From: Rapana venosa
Lineage: Eukaryota > Mollusca > Gastropoda > Neogastropoda > Muricidae
Direction of reading: 5' to 3'
DNA: 64,000 nucleotides
Assembly: GCA_028751875.1 (NCBI GenBank)
Contig: CM054141.1
Coordinates: 49,703,516 to 49,767,515, forward strand
The notes beneath the pieces were generated by a model that saw nothing but the letters and a program-made list of their open reading frames with translations, was not told the DNA's origin and searched no databases. The position numbers were made by a program, and so were the translations under genes. This document shows, in pieces, positions 10,889 through 23,420 of the stretch (position 1 is its first letter; each line of letters begins with the position of its first letter).

Positions 10889-11875
10889 CTAAACAATAAA
10901 CACACATCTTGTAAAAGTCACCCAATGCATGTAACAGAAAATTGTTTTTTTTTTACTGAATTGTGTTAGGGAGAAAAAGGAAAATGCAAACAAATGCCAA
11001 ATACACTCACAACATAAAATCGACAAATTCTGTTTTAATCACTCACTCAAAATGGCTAAGAAAACCGGAAAAAAGAAAACATTTAGTGTAAAAGTAATCA
11101 TACAACTCTGCCAGAAACTGTTCTCAATCAGATCATTAACTTGATTTCAAACAGGAAAAATAAAAATCATGCAGGCTCCCGTGGTCCACTTCACATCATT
11201 GTAGCATCTGCTTAAGTGGCTTTCTTTTCAGCCAGCGTGCAGTCCTTCTCATCAACTCCTGACTCCATAACAAAAGTCTTTTTAGCTGAGCTGGCAGAGA
11301 CGATTTTCAAATGAAGTTAATGTTCAGCTTATATAAACGGTCGACCACAAAAAACTCTGCAAGATGCTGTTTCTCTGTTTCAGAAATGACAGTGTGTTGT
11401 CAGCAGAACATCTCAACACTGGCAAACCCCCCTCCACCCCCCCCCCCCCCCCCACCCAAAAAAACAACAACCCAACCCAACAACAACAAAACCAGGTAAT
11501 TTCTTTTTGTCCTTCATGACCAATGCAAAATCCACAAAAGTGTAATAAACTAACTCTTTCCTCCTACCCACCATTATAGTAGGAAAGAAGAAAGGGGGTG
11601 AGGGCTGGAGCTTAAAAGAATGAGACAGAATGCAAGAGACATGAAAAAGCGAAAACCAAAGACATGTATAGATAAAGACAGAAATTAAAAGAACCACATA
11701 CAGACAGATGGGCCAGTAGACAGTGAGACACAGTGGCAGTATCGTCACCAGCAAGAAAGTTCTTCGTTTCTAGCGCCCTTTGAAATTTTGTTCAAATGAA
11801 CAATTCTGAGTAAAATCTGTACAAAATCCAACCAGAGTAACATTCTGTCAAATACCCACAAGGGAGGTAACTTAC
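10889..11875 (-). other. DIAPH: Formin intron 8
   Basis: A 987-bp intron with a poly-C tract at about 11435-11452 and an A-rich AACAACAACC run after it. The open frames here are low-complexity. Confidence 0.8.
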
Positions 11876-11984
11876 CTGCATGGCAGGGTTGTCTCTCATT
11901 CCCATGCCCATGATGACGGGGACGAAGCGCTCCTGGTTTCGAATCTCTCCACACACTGTGATGCCCTCTAGTGCTCTCTCATGG
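11876..11984 (-). CDS. DIAPH: Formin exon 8: FH3, residues 241-277
   Basis: Encodes HERALEGITVCGEIRNQERF, then VPVIMGMGMRDNPAMQ, after completing Gly241. It corresponds to the DIAPH1 armadillo-repeat segment [20 protein letters not shown]. Acceptor ATTACAG, donor GTAAGT. Confidence 0.95.
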
Positions 11985-12479
11985 CTGTAATGTTATCCAA
12001 GATAGAATGAGACAATATTGCATACAAGACAAAGCCAACACATGCTATTTACCTAAACCTATGTGAATATACAAAATTATATACATGTATGAAACAAATA
12101 CAGTCAGTTTATATACTGGTACAGACACATTTTTCCCTGCTCATGTTAAATCATGGAACTCAAGAAGTTAAAAATGTCATGCACATCAAGGTTTCACTAT
12201 GATCAAAATAAAAAACAACAACACCTGGCAACCATTCACAAACTAATAAACCCAAGATTGCACCCATCACTTATTTCTCAATATATAACAGACACATTTT
12301 AAAAAACCTAAGATTACAGTTTTTACCCCAACCACTTACTTCCTGCAACATAATAGATCCAATAAAAAAAAAACCCAAAAAAGAAAAAGAAGAAGAAAAG
12401 AAGCCCCCAAGAAAGAATCTGAAACTACTATGTGAGCAGAAGTGAAATTGAATGTTAAATATCAGCAGGTTTCATTTCA

Positions 12480-12716
12480 TTTCATTTATACCACTTTAAG
12501 TCACGAGATTTCTCTGCATGAAATTTGGGCTGCTCTCCCCGGGGAGAGCGCGTCGCCACAAGAGCAGCGCCACCCTTTTTTTGCTTTTTTGTTTGTTGTC
12601 TGCAACTGTATTTGTTTCCCTATCAGAGTGGCTTTTTTCTAAGAATTTTGCCAGGGACAACTCTCTTGTTGCCGTGGGTTCTTTTACGTGCGCTGAATAA
12701 TTTTGTGTAACACACG

Positions 12717-12747
<31 letters not shown>

Positions 12748-12790
12748 TAGCGCCCAGACCACCACTCGTGGTCTAATGGATGGGGGAAAA
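12480..12790 (-). mobile_element. SINE family A, 5'-truncated copy
   Basis: A dispersed repeat in minus orientation. Diagnostic blocks on the plus strand are GCTGCTCTCCCCGGGGAGAG, CAGGGACAACTCTCTTGTTG, TTCTTTTACGTGCGCTGAA and CGGGACCTCGGTTTATCGTC. Three related copies occur in the window (3108, 46575, 51950). The tRNA-like head is missing or too diverged here. The 3' end has ATTTC/AAATG repeats at 12465-12487. The translatable frames across it are common in repeats and are not genes. Confidence 0.85.
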
Positions 12791-12929
12791 GTTTCGGGCC
12801 CAAACGGGATACAAACAAGACAAACAAAGACACACATCCACCAGCAGCGTCCATCTTCACCATTCACATTTAAATGTATAAATGTGGATCTATCAAAAAC
12901 AGACATTAACATGAATGGGTGTACTCCCA

Positions 12930-13045
12930 TGTACACACACACACACACAGAAGAAAAGGCCATTGTGTACTGGTGAGAATGAATGACAAAACTGACAAAA
13001 CCACATGGACATGAATGCGTATTCATTACCCTAAAAATAAAAGAT
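12930..13045 (+). repeat. SINE family B tail fragment
   Basis: Contains AGGCCATTGTGTACTGGTGA, ATGACAAAACTGACAAAACC, GCGTATTCATTACCCT and AAAATAAAAG, the order seen in the tails at 54410 and 61055. It is interrupted by a short (CA)n. Confidence 0.7.
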
Positions 13046-13200
13046 TTCAAATACAATTTTAAAAACCCACTCAACACTACTACAAATGCTCCCAAACAAG
13101 TATGAAATCAAACTTTCGTCCAGTTAAATTAACAAATGCAGTCATCCAGTTCTGAATCACCATCATCACCACAGAGCATCACCACATAGCAAGGACTCAC

Positions 13201-13334
13201 CCATTGGGGGGAACCAGACACATGGCAGCCAACAACCGCACGGCTTCCAGCATGGTGGGAGGGTCAGCGGGATCGACTGTGCGTGACAATATCGTTAATG
13301 CCTCTTCGTGATCGAGAATCTGCTTCAGCCCAAA
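13201..13334 (-). CDS. DIAPH: Formin exon 7: GTPase-binding/armadillo region, residues 197-241
   Basis: Encodes FGLKQILDHEEALTILSRTV, then DPADPPTMLEAVRLLAAMCL and VPPN plus two bases of Gly241. It matches the DIAPH1 armadillo region with [20 protein letters not shown]. Acceptor GTTGACAG, donor GTGAGT. Confidence 0.97.
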
Positions 13335-14529
13335 CTGTCAACACACACACAGGGCACCACATCCATGCAACGTCTACCTCCATGCTGTCAGTACTCCGCT
13401 TGCAGAACTTCACAAAACATTTAGGGGGTAACACCAACATAACATACACCTAGCCATCTGACAATGCCCTACGTTTCAGTGTTTGGAAGATGTGTTAAGG
13501 TACACAGCATTCCTTAAAAATCACATCATGTCTGCTAAAATATAGCGAAGGGAGAGGACAGGGGACAAATAAAACAAAGACAAATGGTTAACAGTGTTCT
13601 GAAGATGTCAAATAACCAACCCCAAATAAGCTGCTCGAGCCTTGAGTTCCAATCCGAAAATGTCACAGTTCCGACAGACAGGTGACTAGGGTCATAACAT
13701 CATGCATCTCTCCACATAATATTGTATTGTGCCGAATTGTATTTCATTGTCTTGTACAATATTGCATTGTACTGAACTATGTTGTGTTGTAGTTAATTGT
13801 ATTGCTTGTAATGTACCATACTGCAATGAACTATTTCATAAAGGTTTACTGTAATGGCAGATTTCTGAGTAAAACTTGACTGCTCTATGACTGCTCTATG
13901 AGGGAAAAGTGTGTCATAATGGTGTGATGCTGGTCATCTCCTCCCCCTTCCCTGTCTGCTTTATCTAAATATACTTTTCTACATGAGATATCAGTTAGAT
14001 TTTTCTGTAGGATTTTATCACAGAGAACTACTTTTGTTGTGGTTGTGTGTGTGTGTGTGTGTGTGTGTGTGCACGCGCTTGTGTGTTTATGTGTGTGCAC
14101 GCATGCGTGTGTGTGTGATATCTTTACTTTAATGTCTATTCACATGTGTATGTGTGCACATGCATGCATGCGTGTGTGCATGCATGTGTGTGTGCGTTTG
14201 TGAGAAAGACACTATGTGTGTGACTATACTCATATTGGAACACTGAATGCATGTTGCACATGATTGTATGATTTCTTCAAACTATTAAAATGCAAACAAA
14301 TCACACCCTGAACACCATTCTGCTTACTACATCAACATGACTGGGACAAGACCTACAACACTGATAGCACACGATCAAGTAACTGCTAACTTGTCATTCC
14401 CTGACCACAAAGACGAGGTGACAAAACGTCACAATTCACAAAGAGAACCTTCAGGCATGACAGTGACAGGGCAAACAACTGCTCCAGTAATAAATACTAA
14501 CTTTTTTCAAACCTTAGACTAGTCCTTTG

Positions 14530-14665
14530 GATAAGACTATAAAACAAAGCCCCATGTGCGAACCCATACGGAACATCTTGTACATGTTAAAAGCCCATTC
14601 CACATCTTGGAAGAGTAGGCCATTTTGTGGCTGTAGGAATGGATAATGAAATTTAGAAAAACAAA
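14530..14665 (+). repeat. SINE family B core fragment
   Basis: Carries GTTAAAAGCCCATTCCAC, GGAAGAGTAGGCCATTTTGT and GTAGGAATGGATAATGA blocks equivalent to those at 54430-54500. Confidence 0.65.
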
Positions 14666-14697
14666 ACAAAGACACATGCACACAGGTGTCATGTTTA

Positions 14698-14818
14698 GAC
14701 ACCACGCCCGAAGTTGGAATGTGGCTACCTAAATGGTGGGTAAAACCGGTTGTATACATACATATATAATGCAAAATCTTACCACTGGTGAACCTCAGAG
14801 CTCTAGCAGGGAAAACAT
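14698..14818 (+). repeat. SINE family C 3' fragment
   Basis: The blocks GAAGTTGGAATGTGGCTACC, ATGGTGGGTAAAA and GGTGAACCTCAGAGCTCTAG match 33843-33940 and, in reverse complement, 53530-53640. Confidence 0.7.
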
Positions 14819-15216
14819 AAAACACACAAAGACAAACTTTGAGAAAAACTGCCCATCCATGCTACACCTATGTCAGTAACGATCATGCAGCAGCACCAAA
14901 ATATCTCTCCGGGATCAAGAACAACAAAAATCAGCAACAACTTCAGAATAACTCACACCATTAACAACATTTACACAATGACATCAAGATAACGGATCCT
15001 ACAGAACTGATGTTTAATCAATGAAATTTTAAAAGCTGCTTTCGTTGTGTGAGTGAGTATCCCCCTTCATTGCAGTGTGAGTCAACTTCAGGTCTGAGGC
15101 TTTTTTTTTAAGGGGTGGCAAATTGGGCTTCTGGACAAGACAGATACCACAGAAATTGTCTGTTACCATAAACATGCATGTGTGTGTGCATGACTGGGAA
15201 TGAGCGAGCATGTGTG

Positions 15217-15223
15217 TGTGTGA

Positions 15224-15290
<67 letters not shown>

Positions 15291-15300
15291 TGTGTGTGTT
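15217..15300. repeat. (TG)n microsatellite
   Basis: About 80 bp of nearly pure TG repeats in formin intron 6. Confidence 0.97.
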
Positions 15301-16019
15301 GTGTTTCAAGCTTTTTTCTTTTTCATATAGCACTTTCATAAAATACGATATATTTTCCTTTCTTTTTCTCTGACGGTCTTCTACGTTGTTGTCCTTCCTG
15401 ATGATTTGTTCTGATCATGTCTGTTCTAATTATGTAATATTGACCATGTCGTATTTTGTTATTATCTTCTCATTATTATACACTAAAAATGATTTTCCAT
15501 AAGAAAAACAATATGTCTAAATAACTAAGAAATACTGCTGTTCTGTTTCATACATCCCAACCCCCTCCTAACACAAAAACCAAACCCAAACAAAAACAAC
15601 AACAAAAAAGGGGAAAAAACTATACCCCCCAAAACAACAACCAAAACCCATGACAAAAACTCACAAAGCAAACAGTGTTGAAAACGCCAACATCCACATG
15701 TTAAACATCAGGTTAGGACACTATCCATGATATTTATATTATTCTCTCTTGGGGGACGAATGCAAACAAGACACTGACTGATGAATAGTCTAATACTCCA
15801 CCCATTCATCAGGCTAAACTGCAAACACATTTACCCATCAGTTTAAATCACTTTCCCACACTTAAAAAATCAATACGGTATGAAATGCGTCCAAATATTA
15901 AACAAAGAGCATCACTTCAAAACTAAACATGTTTTTTTCTTCTTAAGAAAAGACACTGGGTGTTTATGTACTCTTGCTCAAATGTGATAGAATGCAGAGT
16001 GAGTGAGTGAGTGTGAGAG

Positions 16020-16065
16020 GTAGATAGATTGATAGACAGACAGATAGATAGATAGAAATAGATAG

Positions 16066-16124
<59 letters not shown>

Positions 16125-16199
16125 CAGATAGATAGATATAGAGAGAGAGAGATAGAAAAAGAGAGAGAGAGAGAGAGAGAGAAGAGAGAGAGAGGAGAG

Positions 16200-16243
<44 letters not shown>

Positions 16244-16245
16244 AG
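16020..16245. repeat. (GATA)n/(GA)n compound microsatellite
   Basis: Alternating GATA blocks (16025-16085, 16120-16140) and GA blocks over about 225 bp. The minus-strand frames of Leu/Ser/Ile are translations of this tract. Confidence 0.97.
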
Positions 16246-16506
16246 AAGATGCATGAGCAAAAACAGCGCAATAAAGATAAACACAAAGCATGAACTAAAT
16301 AATTGATACATAAAACATTTTCATACAACATTACAAAAACCAAAAAAACCAATAAAAGAAATTCCTCAGCAGAATTAAAGGCAAAACCAAAAACATTTTC
16401 ACCACACACACACAAAAATCATAAACAAATTACCAAACAAACACAATCTATTGAGAATATCTATAATACACAACACAAAATGCGGATGAACACAGCCAGC
16501 ACTCAC

Positions 16507-16570
16507 TTTGTTGTTCATATAGGCCTTCAGGCAGCGGACACACTCATACGTACTCCTCCTCTCCGTTTTG
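16507..16570 (-). CDS. DIAPH: Formin exon 6: GTPase-binding region, residues 175-196
   Basis: A 64-nt exon encoding KTERRSTYECVRCLKAYMNNK after completing Asn175. It matches DIAPH1 around HEIIRCLKAFMNNKFGIK. Acceptor TTTTTCAG, donor GTGAGT. It joins exon 7 directly through the NNK-FGLK junction. Confidence 0.95.
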
Positions 16571-16769
16571 CTGAAAAATCAAACACCAACCATTTTAAAC
16601 CGCACGGTAAAGTTTCATGACCATTTTCCATTCTGCTATCTTCTTCTTTTAATTTTTGTTTTTAAATAGAATATGAATTCATGTGAATTTTGTAAATGTA
16701 CTCATTTAAATACATATTTATATGGACACATACACACACACACACACATATATAAATATATATATACTA

Positions 16770-16800
<31 letters not shown>

Positions 16801-17345
16801 GCGTGTGCGCGTACATGCATGCATGCATGCGTGAAACAAATGTTCATGAATGCAAGTGCTTGCATGTCACTGGACCATGTACAAATTGCACAGCTTGACG
16901 TTTGCATATTTAAAAAAATTAATATGGAAACATAAGGACAGGTTAAAACCCCCAAACTCATTAGAACATATCATCTGTGTGCCTTGAAATTACATCAAAA
17001 CAAAGGCAGTTATTTGATGACAACAACACATATAATTATATCAATGGCCATTTTCAAAACAATAAATGAACAGGCTCAAATCACCTTTCTTTTAAAACAG
17101 TCAATACAATTTTTGGATTCACTTATTTTAAGGCTTCTTTCAAGTCTTTAACCTACTTAGCATAAAACATGATAACAAAAGCACATTTTCTTTTTTTGTT
17201 TTGCAGTACATCTTTGGTATCTTTCACATATACCCAGCATTTGTAGGGAAAAAATTAATGTAAGCACCCATATATATATCACAATCCCACCAGAGTCTAA
17301 ACTTCATGATATAACATCTACCAAAAGTGGAGTGCCAATGTGAGC

Positions 17346-17349
<4 letters not shown>

Positions 17350-17381
<32 letters not shown>

Positions 17382-17389
17382 ACACACAC

Positions 17390-17434
<45 letters not shown>
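17350..17434. repeat. (CA)n microsatellite
   Basis: About 85 bp of CA repeats with two single-base interruptions. Confidence 0.97.
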
Positions 17435-17437
<3 letters not shown>

Positions 17438-17694
17438 AAAGCAATAAAATACCACAGCTTTGTAGTAATATTACACAAGTTTCTAACTCTAGAAACTGTG
17501 GTTACAAAAACAAAATAAAAAGGAAATAGCAATAATTGTACTACTACTAAATGATGATAAAAACAAATAGTAATAAATAGCAATAACTATACTAATGGTG
17601 TTGCTGCAGGTGTTGATGGTGACCATCATCACATCTATTCTATAATGACTATACCAATATTAATCTCCTTTTAGCATTACCAATGCAACAGGTA

Positions 17695-17723
<29 letters not shown>
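17695..17723. repeat. Poly-C tract, 29 bp
   Basis: An uninterrupted run of 29 C. It is one of nine poly-G/C runs of 19 bp or more in this window. Confidence 0.95.
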
Positions 17724-17726
<3 letters not shown>

Positions 17727-18348
17727 TGCTTAGTATCAAAGCAGGCGTACATCAAAAACTTTAATATGGGAAATTTCCAGTCTTCAACAAAACTTATAAG
17801 GTTCACTTGAGTACACATGGGAGAATAACAACAACAACGATACACCACAGAGATACAAACACTTTAACACAAGCCTGAATCACAGAATGACAAACATATA
17901 TACAGCACAATAACAAGGGTAAAAGAATTTATGCTGCATCTTTTCAGTTTCAGGTATGATAACAGATAAGTAAACAAACAAACGTCTACTGAAGGAGTGA
18001 TAGTCACTTTATATGAATATGCAAAACATTATATATATGACTACACATAAATATGATGATAAACACACATGGACTGATGGAGGCGATATCAAGACAAATA
18101 AGTGTGGGACCTAAATTTTGTCGTTTTTTTTAAACAGTCTTTGACAAGTACATAAATATACTGTATGTATATAACATCCAAGTATAAAATTTCATTGATG
18201 CCTCTGGGTGTGGAGAAGTTTAAATACATTTTATACAACCATTAGCTGATTCAGTTTAACTAATGTTTGGAAAAAATCAGATTAATCAAACTTATTAATT
18301 AAACTTTACACTGTACACAAATTTTAAACTTACATATGATTTTGTTCT

Positions 18349-18451
18349 CTCTCACACACACACTCTCTCTCCCCCCCCCCCCCCCCTCTCTCTCTCACAC
18401 ACACACAAAGCTAAGTACATTTACACTCACATGATATGCATGAGCACACAT

Positions 18452-18535
<84 letters not shown>
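18349..18535. repeat. (CT)n / poly-C / (CA)n compound microsatellite
   Basis: CA and CT blocks around a C run (18371-18386), then about 80 bp of CA at 18457-18535, separated by ordinary sequence at about 18410-18455. Confidence 0.95.
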
Positions 18536-18784
18536 CTCACTCTGCATCATAAACAAACCCAACAAAAGCAAAATTGAATCATTGCAAACTGCTAAACACC
18601 ACAGGCTATGGGAGAATCACAAAGAGCTTTTTGGGAAAGGGGGCAAGTTGCCATGAAGGACAAATCCAGCCATGCAAACTATACTGCAAGGCCCCTTTTC
18701 ACTAATGTCACCCCTGTCTGTCTGTCTGTCAGTCTGTCTCTCAAAAATTCTAGCTGTTATCTGCACTGAATTTATTTCTTTTAC

Positions 18785-19100
18785 TTCAAGGATAATGTTG
18801 AACAAGCATTCATGTGCTTTTTACATCTAGTCCCCGAGTGTACGCAGTTTTGTCAATTTTGTCATCCGTTCCCACTGGCACACAATGGCCTACTCTTTTA
18901 ACATATGCACAAGTTGCACTGCATGCATTTGCACATGGGAACTCGGTTCATAGTCTCATCTGAAGGACTTGGGGGGGGGAGTGGAGTCTGCACTGATTTT
19001 ATTGTTAACTTCAGAGGAAAAATTCTATTGAGTGCGATTTGAACCTGGGTCAGCAGATCACAAATGCATCACTCTAACCACTAGGCTATCCCATCACTAC
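18785..19100 (-). mobile_element. SINE family B, full-length tRNA-derived copy
   Basis: In minus sense it starts with a tRNA-like head: TAGCCTAGTGGTTAGAGTGA (A-box-like) near 19090 and ACCCAGGTTCAAATCGC (B-box-like) near 19045, an internal RNA polymerase III promoter layout. A central core (TGAGACTATGAACCGAG) and a tail with AGTAGGCCATTGTGTG, GATGACAAAATTGACAAAAC and AAAAGCACATGAATGCTTG follow. A second full-length copy is at 50810-51140 and tails occur elsewhere. Confidence 0.9.
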
Positions 19101-19830
19101 AGCATCTGTCAGTCTGTATCTCAGAAACTATTCTACCAGTTATCTTCATCTGTCAGTCTGTCTCTCAAACCTATTCTACCAGTTATCTTCATCTGTCAGT
19201 CTGTCTCTCAAACCTATTCTACCAGTTATCTTCATCTGTCAGCCTATTTCCCAAAACTATTCTAGTAGTAATCTCCATCTGTCAGTCTGTCTCTCAAAAC
19301 TATTCTACCAGTTATCTTCATCTGTCAGTCTGTCTCTCAAAACTATTCTACCAGTTATCTTCATCTGTCAGTCTGTCTCTCAAACCTATTCTACCAGTTA
19401 TCTTCGTCTGTCAGCCTGTTTCCCAAACCTATTCTACCAGTTATCTTCATCTGTCAGCCTGTTTCCCAAAACTATTCTACCAGTTATCTTCATCTGTCAG
19501 TCTGTCTCTCAAACCTATTCTACCAGTTATCTTCATCTGTCAGCCTATTTCCCAAAACTATTCTAGTAGTTATCTCCATCTGTCAGTCTGTCTCATAAAA
19601 CTATTCTACCAGTTATCTTCATCTGTCAGTCTGTCTCTCAAACCTATTCTACCAGTTATCTTCATCTGTCAGCCTATTTCCCAAAACTATTCTAGTAGTT
19701 ATCTCCATCTGTCAGTCTGTCTCATAAAACTATTCTAGATAGCAGTTTTCTCCATCAAATCACCACAGCATCTGTCAGTCTGTCTCTAAAAACTATTCTA
19801 GTAGTTATCTGCATCAAATCACCACACTTG
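19101..19830. repeat. Minisatellite, 43-bp unit, about 17 copies
   Basis: Unit: CATCTGTCAGTCTGTCTCTC followed by AAAACTATTCTACCAGTTAT and CTT. Variants alternate (CAGCCTATTTCCC, CTAGTAGTTATCTCC), and a higher-order alternation is visible. A related monomer (18715-18765) lies on the other side of the adjacent SINE. Confidence 0.95.
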
Positions 19831-20359
19831 CCTACTGTAGTACCAGCCTGTCTCTCAGATTCTATCAGTTACTTGGAGCCCTCGAATCAAACCACTGCAG
19901 TCAGCTCAGACACTACAGATACGCAGACTCCCACAAACTCACTACAAGAACAGAAACGTTAAAATCAAGAACAATGTTTCAATACCGTCTGGAAGACATG
20001 AAAGTCCTGGAAGCAGTTAGTTTCAATACAGAAAAATAAATCAATTAAAATTCACACACCAACACAAGTACACAAAAAAAAGTGAGAAAAAAATTCAAAG
20101 ATTACAAGAACACAGTAAAAAAACAACCCCAACAACAACAACCACAAAACAAAACCCCAACAACAAAAACAATCTCTCTCGCCTTCCCCCCCCTCCCCCA
20201 AACAAAGAAACCCAACAATGGTTGCATCTAGGTCAGGTTTAAAAAAAAAAAGGGACGGTTTTCAAATCAGCTTTCAGTATATTCTCAAACAGGCATCACT
20301 GCTTGAGAAACACAAAACTATCTGGACAGGGAACACAGTTCAATATTTACTCTGTCTGT

Positions 20360-20371
20360 GTGTGTGAGAGA

Positions 20372-20442
<71 letters not shown>

Positions 20443-20581
20443 TGCGTGTGTGTTATGGTGTGTGTGTGTGTCTATGAATGTGCGTGCGTGCGTGCATGGG
20501 GTGTGTGTGCACGCTCATGCTACCTGCTTGCATGCAAACAAGTGTATCTGTAAGTATATGTCTGAGTGAAGAAAAGAGAAA

Positions 20582-20671
<90 letters not shown>

Positions 20672-20679
20672 TAGTGTGT

Positions 20680-20725
<46 letters not shown>
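20360..20725. repeat. (GA)n and (TG)n microsatellite cluster
   Basis: GA at 20360-20440, TG-rich at 20443-20475, GA at 20585-20662 and TG at 20681-20722. The Arg/Glu and Val/Cys open frames here are artefacts of the tracts. Confidence 0.96.
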
Positions 20726-20729
<4 letters not shown>

Positions 20730-21110
20730 TGTTTGTGTGTGAGAGCTGAGGACAGGATTAAGGTTTATGTGTACATAAACAGAAGTGCCAACACAAAAGC
20801 ATGCTAAAGAACAAAAGATGTCACAGCAAACAGAAGAGAGACAGACAAAGAGCCCCTGGATGTCTGACTGTGCAAAGTCCCCTGTATACAAAAAGACCTG
20901 AGCTCAACTACAGGGAGAGCCAAGACCATGCTTAATAACGGTGGAAAAATATGCATATGTCTCTGTGATATAAATCAGTGTGGGATGAGGGTCAGAATGG
21001 GGTGCTTTGATAAAGGGGTAAAACCACTGATCAGGCACAGCCTTTTGTCCTGTCCTTATCTCCCTACAGACATCAGACAGACAGCTATCTGATGGTTCTA
21101 AGATGTTTTG

Positions 21111-21416
21111 TTAACCCCTTCACTACCCTGCCTATCTTATCGCACCGACAGCGATCTGCCAGGAGGATTTGTGACAAGGGAGACTGGGTGATAAATAGTC
21201 AACAACAAAACAAGACCACTTGGTTTGTGAAGAGCATCTTATGGCTAATCAGAACTTTACATAAACATGTCATGGGATGTTTGGGAAAACTCAGATCTAA
21301 AAATAGAGAAAATAATATTTCTGACAAAGGTGATGACAGCTTTTCCTGTCATGGGGCATTTTAAGGCACACAGAAGCATGATGACATAAGCTGATATGGG
21401 GCTCTGAAGAGGTTAA
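21111..21416. mobile_element. TTAA-flanked MITE (piggyBac-like non-autonomous element)
   Basis: A 306-bp segment with TTAA at both ends. The left end reads TTAACCCCTTCACTACCC; the right end, reverse-complemented, reads TTAACCTCTTCAGAGCCCC, giving imperfect inverted repeats of about 12 bp. TTAA target duplication is the piggyBac hallmark; the family assignment is inference from the ends alone. No transposase is present. Confidence 0.7.
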
Positions 21417-21422
21417 AACTTT

Positions 21423-21686
<264 letters not shown>

Positions 21687-22879
21687 TCCCGCAGTTCACT
21701 TAGAATCTATGGAACAATATTTTCTCCACTTTTCAACACTTAATCTTTATGAAAGGAGAATTTCCAATGGTATTCTTGAATTTTGGCAAGAATTAAAGAA
21801 AAAAAATCCATGAGGTAAATCTTTAATCTCCTAAGGTATATTTTCAACACTTGGTGATGGTTAAAAAACAAAAATCCTATGGTACTGATGCTTTGTGTAG
21901 TCATTTCATGACTTTCTTCTTTTTTGTGATCTTCACTAATTTCTGACATGAAAAAGCAAACAATAACAATGACAACAACAAACCAACTAAACAAATAACT
22001 AGGAGTGTTTCTTCCCCTCAATGTTCTTTTGTTTGCCTTTATTCTGCCAGCCTCAATGATCAACTAAAAAGTTACATCCACAACTAATTACATATTCACA
22101 AAAACAGCATCGATTCTGCAGACGCTAAAAGAGAAGAAAAGCTGAACATAATACACAATGGGTCACAACAGAACACAGCTTTGTGAACATATTGATGACG
22201 AATCATAAGCAAGTCTACTTCTTAGATATTGCATATGATTGTCACAGGACTTTATTGTGTCAAAATGTCAAATGACTTGGTATAGAACAGACTCTACTTC
22301 CTTATTGCCTCATTGTGTGGATGCTATTCTTCCCACAACTGCAGTCACTCACCGGAACAGAAAGTCATTGTTTTTTCAACATTTCAGTGTGTCTAGTGTT
22401 CTCTTGTAAACTTACAATCAAAACCAAAAGAAAACAAAATCCCAACAACAACAACAAGGAAGTAAAATAAGAACAAAACATCTGTTCTGTACATGTATAA
22501 AAATCTTAAGAAAAAAAATGATGGTGATTTAATGATAGTATTTAACATCACTTCAGTGAGTGACACTGTAGATGAGTGACACACTGTAGATGAACTATGT
22601 GTACAGCCATCATTATTTTCCCTCTCCATTTTCCATCAGCTATTTACTTCAAATATTAATTAAATGAGAAAAAAATGGAAACAATGATCTACATCTTTCA
22701 TTAATTTCAAGCAAGAAAAATGTAAGAAGCAATTCTAAGGAAGAGGAGATAAATATTACATTTGTGAATCATGGGAATGGTCCGATTGCAAACACGTGAT
22801 GAATCATCACAAACTTTATAATATTAACATGCTGCTTTGGGGAGAAACTAAGGCTAAAAATAAATGTTTGTCAGAGTAT

Positions 22880-22913
22880 GTGAATGTGTGTGTGTGTGTG
22901 TGTGAGAGAGAGT

Positions 22914-22981
<68 letters not shown>
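22880..22981. repeat. (TG)n-(GA)n compound microsatellite
   Basis: A short TG block joined to about 75 bp of GA. Confidence 0.96.
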
Positions 22982-22984
<3 letters not shown>

Positions 22985-23335
22985 GAGATGAACAATGAAC
23001 AAGATTTATTCTTCAGGTCACCAGCCCCTTAAATGGGGTCAACAAAGCATATAGGAAAACAAGCAAAGCAAATAAAGCAAAAACAAAACAACACCTCATG
23101 ACATATGAGGCGACTGCCAAAACAAGGTAGATATAAACACGGGTCCTTCTAAATTAAAACACATTCAACCTATTTTAAACAATCATATTCTCTTTGTCAA
23201 TTCTCCAATTTTGTTTTACTAAATCCTGCCATACTTTTAAGGCATTGAAAAAATATAAACTTAGATTAGGAATGAGAGGGAGGGAGGGAGGGAGAGAGAG
23301 AGAGAGTGTTGGTGGATGTGTTTGCATAGATATAA

Positions 23336-23420
23336 TAATAATAATAATATATGGAATTTATATAGCGCTGAATCTTGTAAAGCAACAAATCAAAGCGCTC
23401 TTTTAACGTATACACATAAT
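23336..23420 (+). repeat. Short dispersed repeat with TTTATATAGCGC motif
   Basis: (ATA)n followed by TGGAATTTATATAGCGCTGA, TTGTAAAGCAACA and AAAGCGCTC. Related copies lie at 52335-52425 (reverse) and 52545-52625. Confidence 0.8.

Larger units (their letters stand above)
11985..13200 (-). other. DIAPH: Formin intron 7
   Basis: A 1216-bp intron containing a long SINE family A copy (12480-12790) and, right after it, a SINE family B tail (about 12930-13045). The part at 11985-12479 is AT-rich without recognised features. Confidence 0.8.
13335..16506 (-). other. DIAPH: Formin intron 6
   Basis: A 3172-bp intron with microsatellites (TG at 14045-14130, TG at 15217-15300, GATA/GA at 16020-16245) and fragments of SINE families B and C at 14530-14820. 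The segments 13335-14040 and 15300-16000 are AT-rich with nothing recognised. Confidence 0.8.

Noticed and set aside
12442..12710. Small protein containing FGLLSPGRARRHKSSAT
   Set aside because: Similar translations occur at three other SINE A copies in the window. It is repeat sequence, not a gene.
19020..19095. tRNA gene on the minus strand
   Set aside because: A and B boxes are present, but the cloverleaf is not intact and the sequence continues into a SINE body shared with other copies.
19101..19830. CRISPR-like array of 43-bp repeats
   Set aside because: No spacers; it is a plain minisatellite with variant units.
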